A DNA stretch of 64,000 nucleotides from Cryptosporangium phraense (GCF_006912135.1 NZ_VIRS01000001.1:433016-497015), one strand, 5' to 3'. Shown: positions 40,528-50,239, counted from the first letter of the stretch. Numbers and translations: made by a program. The notes: generated from the sequence alone by a model not told the origin.

Positions 40528-42192
40528 ATGTCGGAGAGCTACGACCTGGTCGTCGTGGGTGCCGGTGGGGCCGGGATGGCCGCGGCGCTGACCGCGGCCT
40601 CGGCCGGCCTGCGCACGATCGTGGTCGAGAAGGCGCCGCACTACGGCGGTTCGACCGCGCGCTCCGGCGGCGGGGTGTGGATCCCGAACAACCACGTGCT
40701 GGCCCGGGACGGCGTCCCGGACACCCCGGAGGCCGCCCGGACCTACCTGGACCACATCGTCGCGACGGCCGCCCAGCCCGGGGACTCCGACTTCGCCTCG
40801 CTCCGCGAGGCCTACCTGCGGCACGGCCCCGACATGCTCGCGCTCGTCGAACGCGAGACCCCGCTCCGGCTGGGCTGGGTGCGCGACTACTCCGACTACT
40901 ACCCGGAAGCCCCAGGCGGACGCCCCGGGGGCCGGTCGATCGAGCCCCGCCCGCTGCCGTCCTCGGTGCTGGGCCGCTTGCGCCCGGGGCTGGAGCCGCC
41001 GTACCTGGCCGCGCGGAACGGGATGGCGATCACCCAGGCCGAATTCCGCTGGCTGAACCTGGTGCTGCGCCATCCGCGCGGTCTGCTGACCGCCGCCCGG
41101 GTCGGGGCCCGGCTCGGGGTGAGCCGGGCCCGTCGGCAGGAACTCCTGACGATGGGCCAGGCGCTGGCCGCCGGGCTGCGGGCCGGGCTGGCCCGGCACG
41201 ACGTGCCGGTGTGGCTGTCGACGCCGATGCTGGAGCTGGTCGTCGCGGACGGACGCGTGACCGGGGTGCGGGTGGCGGCCCGGGGGGCCGAGCCGGAGGT
41301 ACTGCTCGCGTCGCGCGGGGTCCTGCTGACGACCGGCGGGTTCGAGCGCGACGACACGATGCGCAAGCGCTACCAGAAGGAGCCGATCGGCACCGAGTGG
41401 ACGGTGGGCGCCGAGGCGAACACCGGCGACGGGATCCGGTCGGCCCAGGAGCTCGGCGCCGCGGTGGAGCTGATGGACGACGCCTGGTGGGGGCCGTCGG
41501 TGCCGCTCCCCCGGGGTCCGTACTTCCTGCTGGCCGAGCGGACGTTGCCCGGTTGCGTGCTGGTCGACGTCGACGGGCAGCGGTTCGTGAACGAGGCGGC
41601 GCCGTACGTGGACGCGGTGCACGCGATGTACGCGTCGGATTCGCCCAAGGTGCCGACCTGGCTGGTGTTCGACCAGCGGTACCGCGACCGGTACCTGTTC
41701 ACCGCGCGCGGGCCGCGCCAGCCGCTGCCGTCGTCGTGGTACCGGGCCGGGGTGGCGGCGAAGTCGTCGACGCTGGCCGGGCTGGCGTCGAAGATCGGGG
41801 TGCCGTCGTCGGCGCTGGCCGACACCGTGGCCCGCTTCAACGGGTTCGCGGCCTCGGGCCGGGACCTCGATTTCGGGCGGGGCGAGTCGGCCTACGACCG
41901 GTACTACGGGGACCCGCGGAACAAGCCCAACCCGTGCCTGGCGCCGCTGGAGAAGGCGCCGTTCCACGCGGTGAAGATCGTCCCCGGCGACCTGGGGACG
42001 AAGGGTGGCCTGGTGACCGACGAGCGCGCGCGGGTGCTGCGCGAGGACGGGTCGGTGATTCCCGGGCTGTACGCGGCCGGGAACTCGAGCGCGCTGGTGA
42101 TGGGCCGGACGTACGCCGGGCCGGGGGCGACGCTGGGGCCGGCGATGACGTTCGGGTACCTCGCGGCGCTGGATGCGGCTGGTGCACTATAG
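40528..42192 (+). CDS. kstD: 3-ketosteroid delta-1-dehydrogenase KstD
   Basis: 554 residues with the FAD motif VVVGAGGAGMAAALTA near 8-23 and KstD blocks GGSTARSGGGVWIPNN, AYDRYYGDPRNKPNP, PFHAVKIVPGDLGTKGG and YAGPGATLGPAMTFGYLAALD near the C-terminus. It introduces the C1-C2 double bond of 3-ketosteroids. The ATG has GGGAGG upstream. It is divergent from hsaE and 6 bases upstream of a methyltransferase gene. Confidence 0.92.
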   Translation: MSESYDLVVVGAGGAGMAAALTAASAGLRTIVVEKAPHYGGSTARSGGGVWIPNNHVLARDGVPDTPEAARTYLDHIVATAAQPGDSDFASLREAYLRHGPDMLALVERETPLRLGWVRDYSDYYPEAPGGRPGGRSIEPRPLPSSVLGRLRPGLEPPYLAARNGMAITQAEFRWLNLVLRHPRGLLTAARVGARLGVSRARRQELLTMGQALAAGLRAGLARHDVPVWLSTPMLELVVADGRVTGVRVAARGAEPEVLLASRGVLLTTGGFERDDTMRKRYQKEPIGTEWTVGAEANTGDGIRSAQELGAAVELMDDAWWGPSVPLPRGPYFLLAERTLPGCVLVDVDGQRFVNEAAPYVDAVHAMYASDSPKVPTWLVFDQRYRDRYLFTARGPRQPLPSSWYRAGVAAKSSTLAGLASKIGVPSSALADTVARFNGFAASGRDLDFGRGESAYDRYYGDPRNKPNPCLAPLEKAPFHAVKIVPGDLGTKGGLVTDERARVLREDGSVIPGLYAAGNSSALVMGRTYAGPGATLGPAMTFGYLAALDAAGAL

Positions 42193-42198
42193 ACACTC

Positions 42199-42963
42199 GT
42201 GGCTCCCTCAGAAGCAGCGCCGCCCGGTATCGACGTCTCGGTGGCGCACCCGGCCCGGCGGTACGACTACTGGCTCGGCGGCACCGTCAACTTCGCGGCT
42301 GACCGGGCGTCCGGAGATGCGATCGCGGCCGCCTTCCCGCAGACGCGAACGGCGGCGATCGAGAACCGGCGTTTCCTCGGGCGGGCCGTCTCGTGGCTGT
42401 ACCACGAGGCGGGCGTCCGGCAGTTTCTCGATGTCGGCACCGGGATCCCCGGCGTGGGGACGGTGCACGAGCTCGCGCCGGAGGCGCGGGTGGTCTACGT
42501 GGACAACGACCCGATCGTGCTGTTGCACTCGGCGCCGTTGCTCTCGGCGAACACGACCTACCTCGAGGGCGACCTGCGCGCGCCGGACGAGATCCTGGCC
42601 CGGGCGCCGATCGACTTCGACCAGCCGGTCGGGCTGCTGGTGGTCTCCGTGCTGCACTTCCTGGAGGACGCGGAGTCGCCCTACGCGCGGGTCGCCGCGC
42701 TGGTGGACGCGCTCGCGCCGGGCAGCTACCTCGCGCTGACCCACGGGACGATCGACCACCAGACGCCGGCCGAGCTCGAGGCGATGGCGCCGATCATGAA
42801 GGCGACGCCCGGGCAGTTCCGGTCGTTCGACGAAGTGTCGCGGTTCTTCGACGGGTTGACGCTGGTGCAGCCCGGTCTGGTGTCGATCGCGGACTGGCCC
42901 GAGCCCACCGGCCCGACGCCGGCCGAGGTCGCGATGTGGGGCGGTATCGGCCGGAAGCCGTAG
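42199..42963 (+). CDS. SAM-dependent methyltransferase of the DUF574 (Methyltransf_19) family
   Basis: 254 residues with the family hallmarks ARRYDYWLGGTVNFAADR near 19-36, NRRFLGRAV, and motif I LDVGTGIPGVGTVHELA. These are abundant in actinomycetes and have unknown substrates. The GTG start lies 6 bases after kstD, so it may be read through from the KstR-controlled promoter, although no steroid role is known. Confidence 0.82.
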   Translation: MAPSEAAPPGIDVSVAHPARRYDYWLGGTVNFAADRASGDAIAAAFPQTRTAAIENRRFLGRAVSWLYHEAGVRQFLDVGTGIPGVGTVHELAPEARVVYVDNDPIVLLHSAPLLSANTTYLEGDLRAPDEILARAPIDFDQPVGLLVVSVLHFLEDAESPYARVAALVDALAPGSYLALTHGTIDHQTPAELEAMAPIMKATPGQFRSFDEVSRFFDGLTLVQPGLVSIADWPEPTGPTPAEVAMWGGIGRKP

Positions 42964-42987
42964 CCCCCGAGACGTAGTCTCGCTCGC

Positions 42988-44100
42988 GTGAGCGAGCCGG
43001 TGGCGGAGAAGCGGGTCAGCTGGGCCGAACTGTTCTTCGACCTGGTCTTCGTCTATGCGGTGACCCGGATCTCGCTGCTCCTCGGAACGGACCACTCGGC
43101 GCTCGGGCTGCTGCGCGGGCTGATCGCGTTCGTGCCCGTGTACTGGCTCTGGGTGGGCACGGCGATCCAGACCAACCACCGGGACGTGGCCCGGCCGGTG
43201 CTGCGGATCGCGCTGTTCGCGGTGGCGCTGGTCGCGTTGTTCATGGCGCTGGCGCTGCCCGAGGTGTTCGCGGAGTCGGCGCTGTTGTTCGCGGTCGCGT
43301 ACTGGATCGGCCGGTTCGTGCTCGCGGCCGTGTCGGTCAGCGGGCCGGGGCATCCGGTCGTCAGCCCGTACCTGGTCAGCGTGGTGGCCACCGGTCCGCT
43401 GCTGGTGGTCGGCGCGCTGCTGTCGCCCGGGCCGCGGACCGTGGTGTGGGCGCTGGCCGCGCTGATCGATCTGGCCACCCCGTGGTTGCTGCGCTCCCGG
43501 ATGGCGTCGATCCACTTCGACGCCGCTCATCTCGCCGAGCGGTTCGGCCTGTTCGTGCTGATCGCGCTGGGTGAGTCGGTGGTGGTGATCGGCGAGTCGG
43601 CCGACGAGCACGGGCTGGACCTGGCCAGCGGAGTCGCCGTGGCCGGGGCGTTCGTGCTGGCCTGCGCGCTGTGGTGGGTGTACTTCCACTTCGCCGCCGA
43701 CGCCGTGCGGCACGCGCTGGCGACGGCCGAGGTGCAGCTCGACATCACCCGGACCGTGCTCTCGTACGGGCACCTCTCGTTCATCGCCGCGATCGTCCTG
43801 GTGGCCGTGGGTCTGCACGAAGCGGTGGCGCGCCCCACCGAGCACGTGGGGTATCTGCTGGGCGCCGGCGTGGCGCTGTACCTGCTGACGTTCGGGTACA
43901 CCCGCTGGCGGATGTTCCGGCTGGTCTCGAAGACCCGGGTGACCGCGGGGGTGGCGGCCCTGCTCGTGACGCTCGGGCTGCCGCTGATGCCCGCTCTGGC
44001 CGGGGTGGCGCTGCTCGCGGCCGTGGTGATCGCGCTGAACGTCTACGAGTGGCTCACCAACGACCGGATCAGCTGGCGGGCCCGCCTCCGCGAGCGGTGA
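42988..44100 (+). CDS. Low temperature requirement protein A (LtrA) family membrane protein
   Basis: 370 residues with about ten hydrophobic segments and the N-terminal LtrA signature RVSWAELFFDLVFVYAVTR, plus AERFGLFVLIALGESVVVIG near 185-205. The family is of unknown biochemical role, named from a Listeria mutant with poor growth at low temperature. The GTG start follows the methyltransferase by 24 bases. Confidence 0.85.
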   Translation: MSEPVAEKRVSWAELFFDLVFVYAVTRISLLLGTDHSALGLLRGLIAFVPVYWLWVGTAIQTNHRDVARPVLRIALFAVALVALFMALALPEVFAESALLFAVAYWIGRFVLAAVSVSGPGHPVVSPYLVSVVATGPLLVVGALLSPGPRTVVWALAALIDLATPWLLRSRMASIHFDAAHLAERFGLFVLIALGESVVVIGESADEHGLDLASGVAVAGAFVLACALWWVYFHFAADAVRHALATAEVQLDITRTVLSYGHLSFIAAIVLVAVGLHEAVARPTEHVGYLLGAGVALYLLTFGYTRWRMFRLVSKTRVTAGVAALLVTLGLPLMPALAGVALLAAVVIALNVYEWLTNDRISWRARLRER

Positions 44101-44121
44101 CGCGGAGACGGGCACCCGAGG

Positions 44122-45522
44122 TCAGCCGGCCGGCGGGATGTTGTGGTTGATGCGGAACAGGTTCTGCGGGTCGTAGGCCGTCTTGAGCTCCACCAGCCGG
44201 GCGTACGCGACCGGCTCGTAGGCCCTCTCGACCGCGTCGGCCGTGGTGTCGTAGCTGGTCAGAAAGTTGACGAACTTTTCGCCGGTCGACCACGGCGCCA
44301 GCGCGGCCAGCAGGCCCTCGAGCGGGCCGCGGAGCGCGTCCTTCATTCCCGGCTCGCCGGCCGCCCCCACGAAGCACTGGAACGGCGCGTCGCGGTGGGC
44401 GACCGCGTTCGGCACCTGGGGGTCGCGTCCGAGGGCGCCGCCGAACTGGCGGATCTCGACCAGCATGACCGCGGTGTCGACGTCCGGGCCGGCCGCGGCG
44501 ACGAGGGCATCGGCCGCCTCCCGGGGGAACTCGCGGAGCATCGTCGAGAGCTCGTACACCGGCAACGGGTCGACCGGGTCGGAGTGGATCGCGGCCAGGC
44601 CGGTGTACGGCATCTCGGCGACCGTGTCGACGAGCCGGGGTCCGGCCGCGCGCAGCTCGTCGGCGATGCGCTCTCCGTCGGCCGCCGAGCCCAGGTAGGA
44701 GAAGCGGACGTGCAGGCTGAACCGGCCGCGCAGCGGCTCGGGGACGAACGGCGCCGGAGGCAGCCGGAGGAACGCGAACGAGAGCGTCAGCTCGTCGGGC
44801 GCGTCGGCGGCGAGCCGACGGTAGACGTCGAGCACCGCGTCGACGTGCTCGCCGCCGAAGTACATGGCGCCGCCGTACAGGCGGGTCACCGGCACCAGGC
44901 CGACCGTGAGCGAGGTGACCACGCCGAAGTTCCCCTTGGCGCCGCGCACGGCCCAGAACAGGTCGGGCTCGGTGTCGGCGTCGATCGTGCGCAGCTCGCC
45001 GTCGGGCGTGACGATCTCCGCGGCGAGCACGTGGTCGGCGGCGTAGCCGTACGTCCGGCCGAGCGCCGGGCTGAGGCCACCGCCGAGCGTGAAGCTCACG
45101 ACGCCGACGTTCGTCGCCGAGCCGGCGATCGGCGCCAGCCCGTTCTCGGCGGCCGCGTCGATCAGGGCCTGCATGCGGGCCGCCGGGCCGACCGTCGCCG
45201 TGCGGGCGTCCGCGTCGATCGTGATGCCGTCCATCCGGCGGACGTTGATCATCACCGCGTCGTCGGCGGACACGGCGGCGCCGTGGCCGGTCGCCACGAC
45301 CGCCACCGGGAGGTCCCGGGCGGCGGCGAACCGCACGGCGGCCTGCACGTCAGCGACCGTGGCGGCGCCGACCACCACGGCCGCGCGGTGGCTCAGGGCC
45401 AGGTTCCAGGTGGCGGTCTCCTCGTCGTACCGGTCGTCGCCCGGCTGCAGAACCGGGCCCGTCACGTCCGCGGCCAGGCGAGCCACGGCTCCCGGGTCCA
45501 GGGTCATCGTCTCCGTCGTCAT
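44122..45522 (-). CDS. FAD-binding (BBE-type, berberine-bridge-like) oxidoreductase
   Basis: 466 residues. The PCMH/FAD_binding_4 domain includes VVVATGHGAAVSADDAVMINVRRM near 74-97 and GGGLSPALGRTYGYAADHV, and the BBE C-terminus ends in YARLVELKTAYDPQNLFRINHNIPP. The usual His for covalent FAD (GHG) is present; the second linkage Cys of bicovalent enzymes is not evident. It has no ribosome binding site and could be leaderless. It lies 51 bases downstream of ltp2 on the same strand. Confidence 0.85.
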   Translation of the reverse strand: MTTETMTLDPGAVARLAADVTGPVLQPGDDRYDEETATWNLALSHRAAVVVGAATVADVQAAVRFAAARDLPVAVVATGHGAAVSADDAVMINVRRMDGITIDADARTATVGPAARMQALIDAAAENGLAPIAGSATNVGVVSFTLGGGLSPALGRTYGYAADHVLAAEIVTPDGELRTIDADTEPDLFWAVRGAKGNFGVVTSLTVGLVPVTRLYGGAMYFGGEHVDAVLDVYRRLAADAPDELTLSFAFLRLPPAPFVPEPLRGRFSLHVRFSYLGSAADGERIADELRAAGPRLVDTVAEMPYTGLAAIHSDPVDPLPVYELSTMLREFPREAADALVAAAGPDVDTAVMLVEIRQFGGALGRDPQVPNAVAHRDAPFQCFVGAAGEPGMKDALRGPLEGLLAALAPWSTGEKFVNFLTSYDTTADAVERAYEPVAYARLVELKTAYDPQNLFRINHNIPPAG

Positions 45523-45573
45523 GCAAAAAACCTGACCGGAGGCGAAGTCCCTCAATCCTTCAGTCCACAGTGT

Positions 45574-46740
45574 TCACTGGCCTGACACGTTGCTGAGGAC
45601 CAGGCCGCTGGTCGGGACGCCGGTGCCGGCCGTCACCAGCACCACCTCGGCGCCGTCGATCTGGTTCACCGCGGTGCCCCGGAGTTGGCGGACACCCTCG
45701 GCGATCCCGTTCATACCGTGGATGTACGCCTCGCCGAGCTGCCCGCCGTGCGGGTTGGTCGGCAGCGCACCGTCCAGCCCCAGCGCACCCGAGGCGACGA
45801 ACCCCGGGGCCTCTCCCCGGCCGCAGAAGCCCAGCTCCTCCAGCTGCATCAGCACGAACGGCGTGAAGTGGTCGTACAGCACGGCCACGTCGATGTCGGC
45901 CGGCGTCACTCCGGCCTGGGCCCAGAGCTGCCGGCCCACGACGCCGAGCTCCGGCAGCTGGGTCAGGTCGTCACGGTAGTAGCTCGTCATCAGGTACTCG
46001 TCGGTGCCGCTCCCCTGGGCCGCGCCCCGGATCACGACCGGCGCGTGCCGGAGATCCCGCCCGCGATCCAGAGACGTGACGACGACGGCCACCCCGCCGT
46101 CGCTCTCCTGGCAGCAGTCGAACAGCCGCAGCGGGTCGCAGATCCAGCGCGACGCCTGGTGCTCCTCCAGCGTGATCGGACGCTGGTAGAACCAGGCCGC
46201 CGGGTTCGTCGCCGCGTGCGCGCGCATCGTCACCGCGACCCGCCCGAGATCGGCGGTGGACGCCCCGTACGTGTGCAGGTACCGCTGGGCGAACATCGCC
46301 ACCCAGCCGGCCGGCGTCGCGAGCCCGAACGGATACGCCCACCCGGCGTCCACCCCGGACGACGTCGGGGCCAGCGCGAGTCCCTGCTGCACCTGCCCGA
46401 ACCGGTGGCCGGACCGTTCGTTGAACGCCCGGTAGCAGACCACGACCTTCGCCGCCCCGGTCGCGACCGCCATCGCCGCCTGCTGGACGGTCGCGCAGGC
46501 CGCTCCGCCGCCGTAGTGAATCCGGCTGAAGAACGTCAGCTCGGGGATGCCCAGTTCCCGGGCGACCGCGATCTCGGTGTTGTTGTCCTGGGTGAACGTG
46601 ACCAGCCCGTCGACGTCGGCGGCGGTGAGGCCGGCGTCGTCCAGGGCCGCGCGGATCGCCTGCACGGCGAGTTTGAGCTCGCTGCGACCGGAGTCCTTGG
46701 AGAAGTCGGTGGCGCCGATGCCCACCAGAGCCGCTGTCAC
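45574..46740 (-). CDS. ltp2: Steroid side-chain aldolase Ltp2 (thiolase-fold lipid-transfer protein)
   Basis: 388 residues matching M. tuberculosis Ltp2: LVGIGATDFSKDSGRSELKLA, HYGGGAACATVQQAAMAVATG, TSYYRDDLTQLPELGVVGRQLWAQAG and GGQLGEAYIHGMNGIAEGVRQLRGT regions. With the DUF35 domain of ChsH2 it performs the retro-aldol cleavage releasing propionyl-CoA and androstenedione. The GTG start overlaps the chsH1 stop (GTGA), last gene of the chsE1-E2-H2-H1-ltp2 operon. Confidence 0.94.
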   Translation of the reverse strand: MTAALVGIGATDFSKDSGRSELKLAVQAIRAALDDAGLTAADVDGLVTFTQDNNTEIAVARELGIPELTFFSRIHYGGGAACATVQQAAMAVATGAAKVVVCYRAFNERSGHRFGQVQQGLALAPTSSGVDAGWAYPFGLATPAGWVAMFAQRYLHTYGASTADLGRVAVTMRAHAATNPAAWFYQRPITLEEHQASRWICDPLRLFDCCQESDGGVAVVVTSLDRGRDLRHAPVVIRGAAQGSGTDEYLMTSYYRDDLTQLPELGVVGRQLWAQAGVTPADIDVAVLYDHFTPFVLMQLEELGFCGRGEAPGFVASGALGLDGALPTNPHGGQLGEAYIHGMNGIAEGVRQLRGTAVNQIDGAEVVLVTAGTGVPTSGLVLSNVSGQ

Positions 46741-47105
46741 CGCGTCACCTCCACCGTGCCGCGGACGTGGTCGCCGCGGCTCACCCGGCCCACCACCGTG
46801 ACGGTCGTGACCCCGTCGTCCACCGACGTCACCGACCCGGAGAACGTCAGCCGGTCGTACGCGTAGCAGGGCACGCCGAGGCGAATCTTGACCCGGCCGA
46901 CCCGGGCGGACGGCCCGGCCCAGTCGGTGACGTACCGCTGGACCAGCCCGGTCGTCGTCAGGATGTTGACGAAGATGTCCTGCGAGCCGCGCGCCACGGC
47001 CAGGTCGCGGTCGTGGTGCACCTCCTGGAAGTCGCGGGTCGCGAGCGCGGTGCTCACGACGAACGTCGGCGTGACGTCGATGCTCAGTTCCGGCAGGTCG
47101 GTCAT
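46737..47105 (-). CDS. chsH1: Steroid enoyl-CoA hydratase subunit ChsH1 (MaoC-like)
   Basis: 122 residues, a single hotdog MaoC-like domain with TRDFQEVHHDRDLAVARGSQDIFVN containing the catalytic Asp/His region. With ChsH2 it forms the heterotetramer that hydrates the 3-carbon side-chain enoyl-CoA. ATGA overlap with chsH2 upstream and GTGA with ltp2 downstream. A longer frame to 47399 runs inside chsH2. Confidence 0.93.
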   Translation of the reverse strand: MTDLPELSIDVTPTFVVSTALATRDFQEVHHDRDLAVARGSQDIFVNILTTTGLVQRYVTDWAGPSARVGRVKIRLGVPCYAYDRLTFSGSVTSVDDGVTTVTVVGRVSRGDHVRGTVEVTR

Positions 47106-47995
47106 CGCGCCCGCCAGGCCGGGAGCGTCAACGAGTCGTCGATCTTCTGCCAGAACACCTCGACCGGCGTGCCGATCCGCACGTCGTCGACGACCTCTCC
47201 GAGCATGCGGACGCCTTCCTCGAGCTCCACCAGCGCGACGACGTACGGAGCCGCCCGACCGGGCACCGGCGGGTGGTGGTGCACGACGTAGCTGAAGACC
47301 GTGCCGCGGCCGCCGGACACCACGAACCCGACCGCGTCCGAGCCGCACGACAGGCAGAACGGCCCGGGCGGATGCCGTAGCGCCCCGCACTCGCCGCACC
47401 GCTGGATGCGCAGCTCGTTCGCCGCCGTGCCGGCCCAGAAGAACTCGGTGTCCCGGCTGATCACCGGCCTCAGGACCGGTGATGGCGCGGCGGCGCGCGG
47501 CTTGAACTTCAGCACCCGCCAGGCCATTTCGGCCACCGGCTCGTCGTCGACGTACCAGGTGTTGTGGGTGGTCACGAACCAGCCTTCGCCGAGCGCGGTC
47601 TGCTTCGGGCCGGTGACCTCGCCGAGCCGCGAGCGCACGCTCACCAGCTCACCCGGCTCCAGGTAGCGGTGGTAGGTCTGGTCGCAGTCGGTCGCGACGA
47701 TCGACGGGTACCCGGCCTCGGTGAGCGCCGTGAGCATCAGCCAGAGCGGGTCGTCGGCGTCGCGGACCCGGCCCAGCCCGGGCATCGTCCAGACCTGGAT
47801 CATCGCCGGCGGCGCGACGATCCCGGGATGCCCGGCGGCTGTCGCGGCCTCCGGCGACACGTAGACCGGGTTCGCGTCGCCGAGCGCGTCCAGCCAGGCG
47901 TGCATGGTCGGGACGTTCACCGGGTCACGGGCGACGAACGGCTCGCTCTCGCCACGGGCCCGGATCTCCTCCGCGGCCGCCAGGATGTCGGTCAT
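47102..47995 (-). CDS. chsH2: Steroid enoyl-CoA hydratase subunit ChsH2 (MaoC-like fused to DUF35)
   Basis: 297 residues. An N-terminal MaoC-like domain (about 1-165) is fused to a C-terminal DUF35 domain with a rubredoxin-like zinc ribbon, Cys200, Cys203, Cys214 and Cys217, and an OB fold. The MaoC half pairs with ChsH1; the DUF35 half pairs with Ltp2 and gates CoA substrate transfer. ATGA overlap with chsH1; chsE2 ends 3 bases inside its start. Confidence 0.94.
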   Translation of the reverse strand: MTDILAAAEEIRARGESEPFVARDPVNVPTMHAWLDALGDANPVYVSPEAATAAGHPGIVAPPAMIQVWTMPGLGRVRDADDPLWLMLTALTEAGYPSIVATDCDQTYHRYLEPGELVSVRSRLGEVTGPKQTALGEGWFVTTHNTWYVDDEPVAEMAWRVLKFKPRAAAPSPVLRPVISRDTEFFWAGTAANELRIQRCGECGALRHPPGPFCLSCGSDAVGFVVSGGRGTVFSYVVHHHPPVPGRAAPYVVALVELEEGVRMLGEVVDDVRIGTPVEVFWQKIDDSLTLPAWRAR

Positions 47996-49170
47996 CGGGG
48001 AACCCTCTCCAGCCCGAGGCCCGCGGTGGCGATGAGCTCGCGCTGGATCTCGTCCACGCCGCCGCCGAACGTCAGGACCGTGTTGCGTTTGCGTTGGACG
48101 TCGAGCCAGCGGAGCAGTGCGGCGGTCTCCGGGTCGGCCGGATCGCCGTGCCGGACGACCACGTCTTCGAGCAGCGGGCCGATCCACTGCACCGCCTGAG
48201 CGCCGAAGACCTTGGTGGCCGAGGCGTCGGCGATCTCCCCCGGGCCGAGTTCACGTCCGGCGGACGCTGCCACCTGCCAGTTGAGGAGCTCGTTGGCGCG
48301 CTGGAACGCGTGCACCCGCCCGAGCGAGCGGCGCACGTCGGGGAGCGAGAGCAACGGCTCGCCCGACGGCGTGGACCGCGACGACGCCCACTCGCGCACC
48401 CGGTCGAGCAGCCCGCCGATCCGGCCGGCCGGGCCGAGCATCACCCGCTCGTGGTTGAGCTGCGTGGTGATCAGGCGCCAGCCCCGGTTCTCCTCGCCCA
48501 CCAGCATCCCCACCGGGACCCGGACGTTCCGGTAGTAGGTCGCGTTGACGTGATGCGCGCCGTCCGAGGTGATGATCGGCGTCCACGAGTAGCCCGGGTC
48601 CGTGGTGTCGACGATCAGGATCGAGATCCCGCGGTGCTTCGGCGCGTCCGGATCGGTGCGGCAGGCCAGCCAGACGAAGTCGGCGTCGTGACCGCCGGTC
48701 GTGAAGATCTTCTGCCCGTCGACGACGTAGTCGGAGCCGTCGAGCACGGCCCGGGTCTTCAGGGACGCCAGATCCGTGCCGGCCTCGGGCTCGGTGTAGC
48801 CGATCGCGAAGTGCACCTCGCCGCGCAGGATCGCGGGCAGGAAACGCTCGCGTTGGGCGTCGGTTCCGTACTTCTGCAGGGTCGGACCGACGGTCTCCAG
48901 CGTCACCGACGGCAGCGGGACGTCGGCCCGGGCCGCTTCGTTGACGAACAGCTGCTGTTCGACCGGCCCCAGCCCCCGCCCGCCGTACTCGACCGGCCAG
49001 CCGAGCCCGAGCCAGCCGTCCGCGCCGAGCCGACGGATCAGCGCGCGGTACTCCGGCCCGTGCCGGTCGACGAGCATCGCCTCCCGGTCGGCGGGTGAGA
49101 GCACCCCGGCGAAGTACTTGCGGAGCTCGTCGCGCAACGTCCGCTGCGACTCGGTCAGTTCGATGAACAC
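47992..49170 (-). CDS. chsE2: Steroid acyl-CoA dehydrogenase subunit ChsE2 (FadE29)
   Basis: 392 residues matching FadE29 (FIELTESQRTL, GWPVEYGGRGLGPVEQQLFVNEAARADVPLP region, GYTEPEAGTDLASLKT, LTFGGGVDEIQRELIA). With ChsE1 it dehydrogenates 3-oxo-pregn-4-ene-20-carboxyl-CoA. The GTG at 49170 gives the family N-terminus and overlaps the chsE1 end by 16 bases; the extension to 49305 lies inside chsE1. Confidence 0.93.
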   Translation of the reverse strand: MFIELTESQRTLRDELRKYFAGVLSPADREAMLVDRHGPEYRALIRRLGADGWLGLGWPVEYGGRGLGPVEQQLFVNEAARADVPLPSVTLETVGPTLQKYGTDAQRERFLPAILRGEVHFAIGYTEPEAGTDLASLKTRAVLDGSDYVVDGQKIFTTGGHDADFVWLACRTDPDAPKHRGISILIVDTTDPGYSWTPIITSDGAHHVNATYYRNVRVPVGMLVGEENRGWRLITTQLNHERVMLGPAGRIGGLLDRVREWASSRSTPSGEPLLSLPDVRRSLGRVHAFQRANELLNWQVAASAGRELGPGEIADASATKVFGAQAVQWIGPLLEDVVVRHGDPADPETAALLRWLDVQRKRNTVLTFGGGVDEIQRELIATAGLGLERVPR

Positions 49171-50204
49171 ACGTACTGCCCTCCGAGACGGTCGAGCGTG
49201 TTCTCCGGGCCGCCGACCAGCCGGGCCAGGTCGCTGGCGGCGGCCGAGTACCGGTGCAGCGGGTAGTCGCGGTCGAGCCCGAGGCCGCCGTGCAGGTGGT
49301 GGCACCTCCCGATCGCGCGGGGCAGTTCGGTGGCCACCCAGTACGCGGCGATCTCGCCGTCGGTGGCCGGGTCGGGCCGGGAGAGCTGCCAGATCGCCGA
49401 CTGGGCTAGCAGGTGCAGCGTCCGGGACGCCAGGTAGACCTCGGCGACCTCCTGGGCGACGGCCTGGAACGTCGCCAGCGGCCGCCCGAACTGCTCGCGC
49501 GCCCCGACGTGGGCCACGGTCAGCGCCAGCGCGCCCGCGAGCAGGCCGTCGGCGTAACTGGCGGCACCGGCCACGGCCAGCCGGTACAGGTCGTCCACCG
49601 CGGCCGCGTCGCCGACCAGCGCCGAAGCCGGGACGGACACCTCGTCGAACGAGACCCGGTACGGGGCGGCCGGCCCGGCGCCGGGCGTCCGCATGATCGA
49701 CACGCCGGGCGTGCGCGGGTCGACGGCGAGCAACCCCGGCGATCCGGAGAGGGTCACCGGCACCAGGACACGCTCGGCGGCCTCGGCGTCGGGGACGCCG
49801 ACCTTGACCCCGGCGACGGTGAACCCGCCGGCCGACCGCACGGCGGTCGCCCGCGGCAGCGACGGGAAGGCCGACGACGGCTCGTGCAGCGCCGCGGTCA
49901 GCACCGCGTGGTCGTCGATCACCCGGGGCAGCGGCTCCAGGTGACCCGCGCGGGCGAGCGGTAACGCGCCCAGCATCAGCGTGGCCAGCGCCGGGGTGGC
50001 CGCGGCGGCCCGGCCGAGTTCGGTCAGCACCGCGGCGGCCCCGGCCGGCCCCAGGTCGTCGCCGCGGACGTCGGCCGGGAGCGCGATCTCGACGAGGCCG
50101 GCGTCGACGAGCGCGGCCCAGAGCTCGGACGCGGGAGCCCGGCCGATCACCAGCGCGGTCAGCTCGGCCGCTTCGTGCAGGGACGGGTCGGGGGTGAAAT
50201 CCAC
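49155..50204 (-). CDS. chsE1: Steroid acyl-CoA dehydrogenase subunit ChsE1 (FadE28)
   Basis: 349 residues matching FadE28: MDFTPDPS start, YADGLLAGALALTVAHVGAREQFGRPLATFQAVAQEVAEVYLASRT region and HHLHGGLGLDRDYPLHRY. It forms the alpha2beta2 enzyme with ChsE2. First gene of the five-gene igr-type operon; GGGAGG precedes the GTG, and a perfect KstR box is 35 bases upstream. Confidence 0.93.
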   Translation of the reverse strand: MDFTPDPSLHEAAELTALVIGRAPASELWAALVDAGLVEIALPADVRGDDLGPAGAAAVLTELGRAAAATPALATLMLGALPLARAGHLEPLPRVIDDHAVLTAALHEPSSAFPSLPRATAVRSAGGFTVAGVKVGVPDAEAAERVLVPVTLSGSPGLLAVDPRTPGVSIMRTPGAGPAAPYRVSFDEVSVPASALVGDAAAVDDLYRLAVAGAASYADGLLAGALALTVAHVGAREQFGRPLATFQAVAQEVAEVYLASRTLHLLAQSAIWQLSRPDPATDGEIAAYWVATELPRAIGRCHHLHGGLGLDRDYPLHRYSAAASDLARLVGGPENTLDRLGGQYVCSSN

Positions 50205-50239
50205 ACTGGCCTCCCTGCGCCGCGAATCCGCCTCGATAC

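Noticed and set aside
45568..45579. CAGTG-TT-CACTG palindrome at the end of ltp2
   Set aside because: It overlaps the ltp2 stop codon and is too short and GC-poor for a terminator; a regulatory role for the BBE gene cannot be supported.
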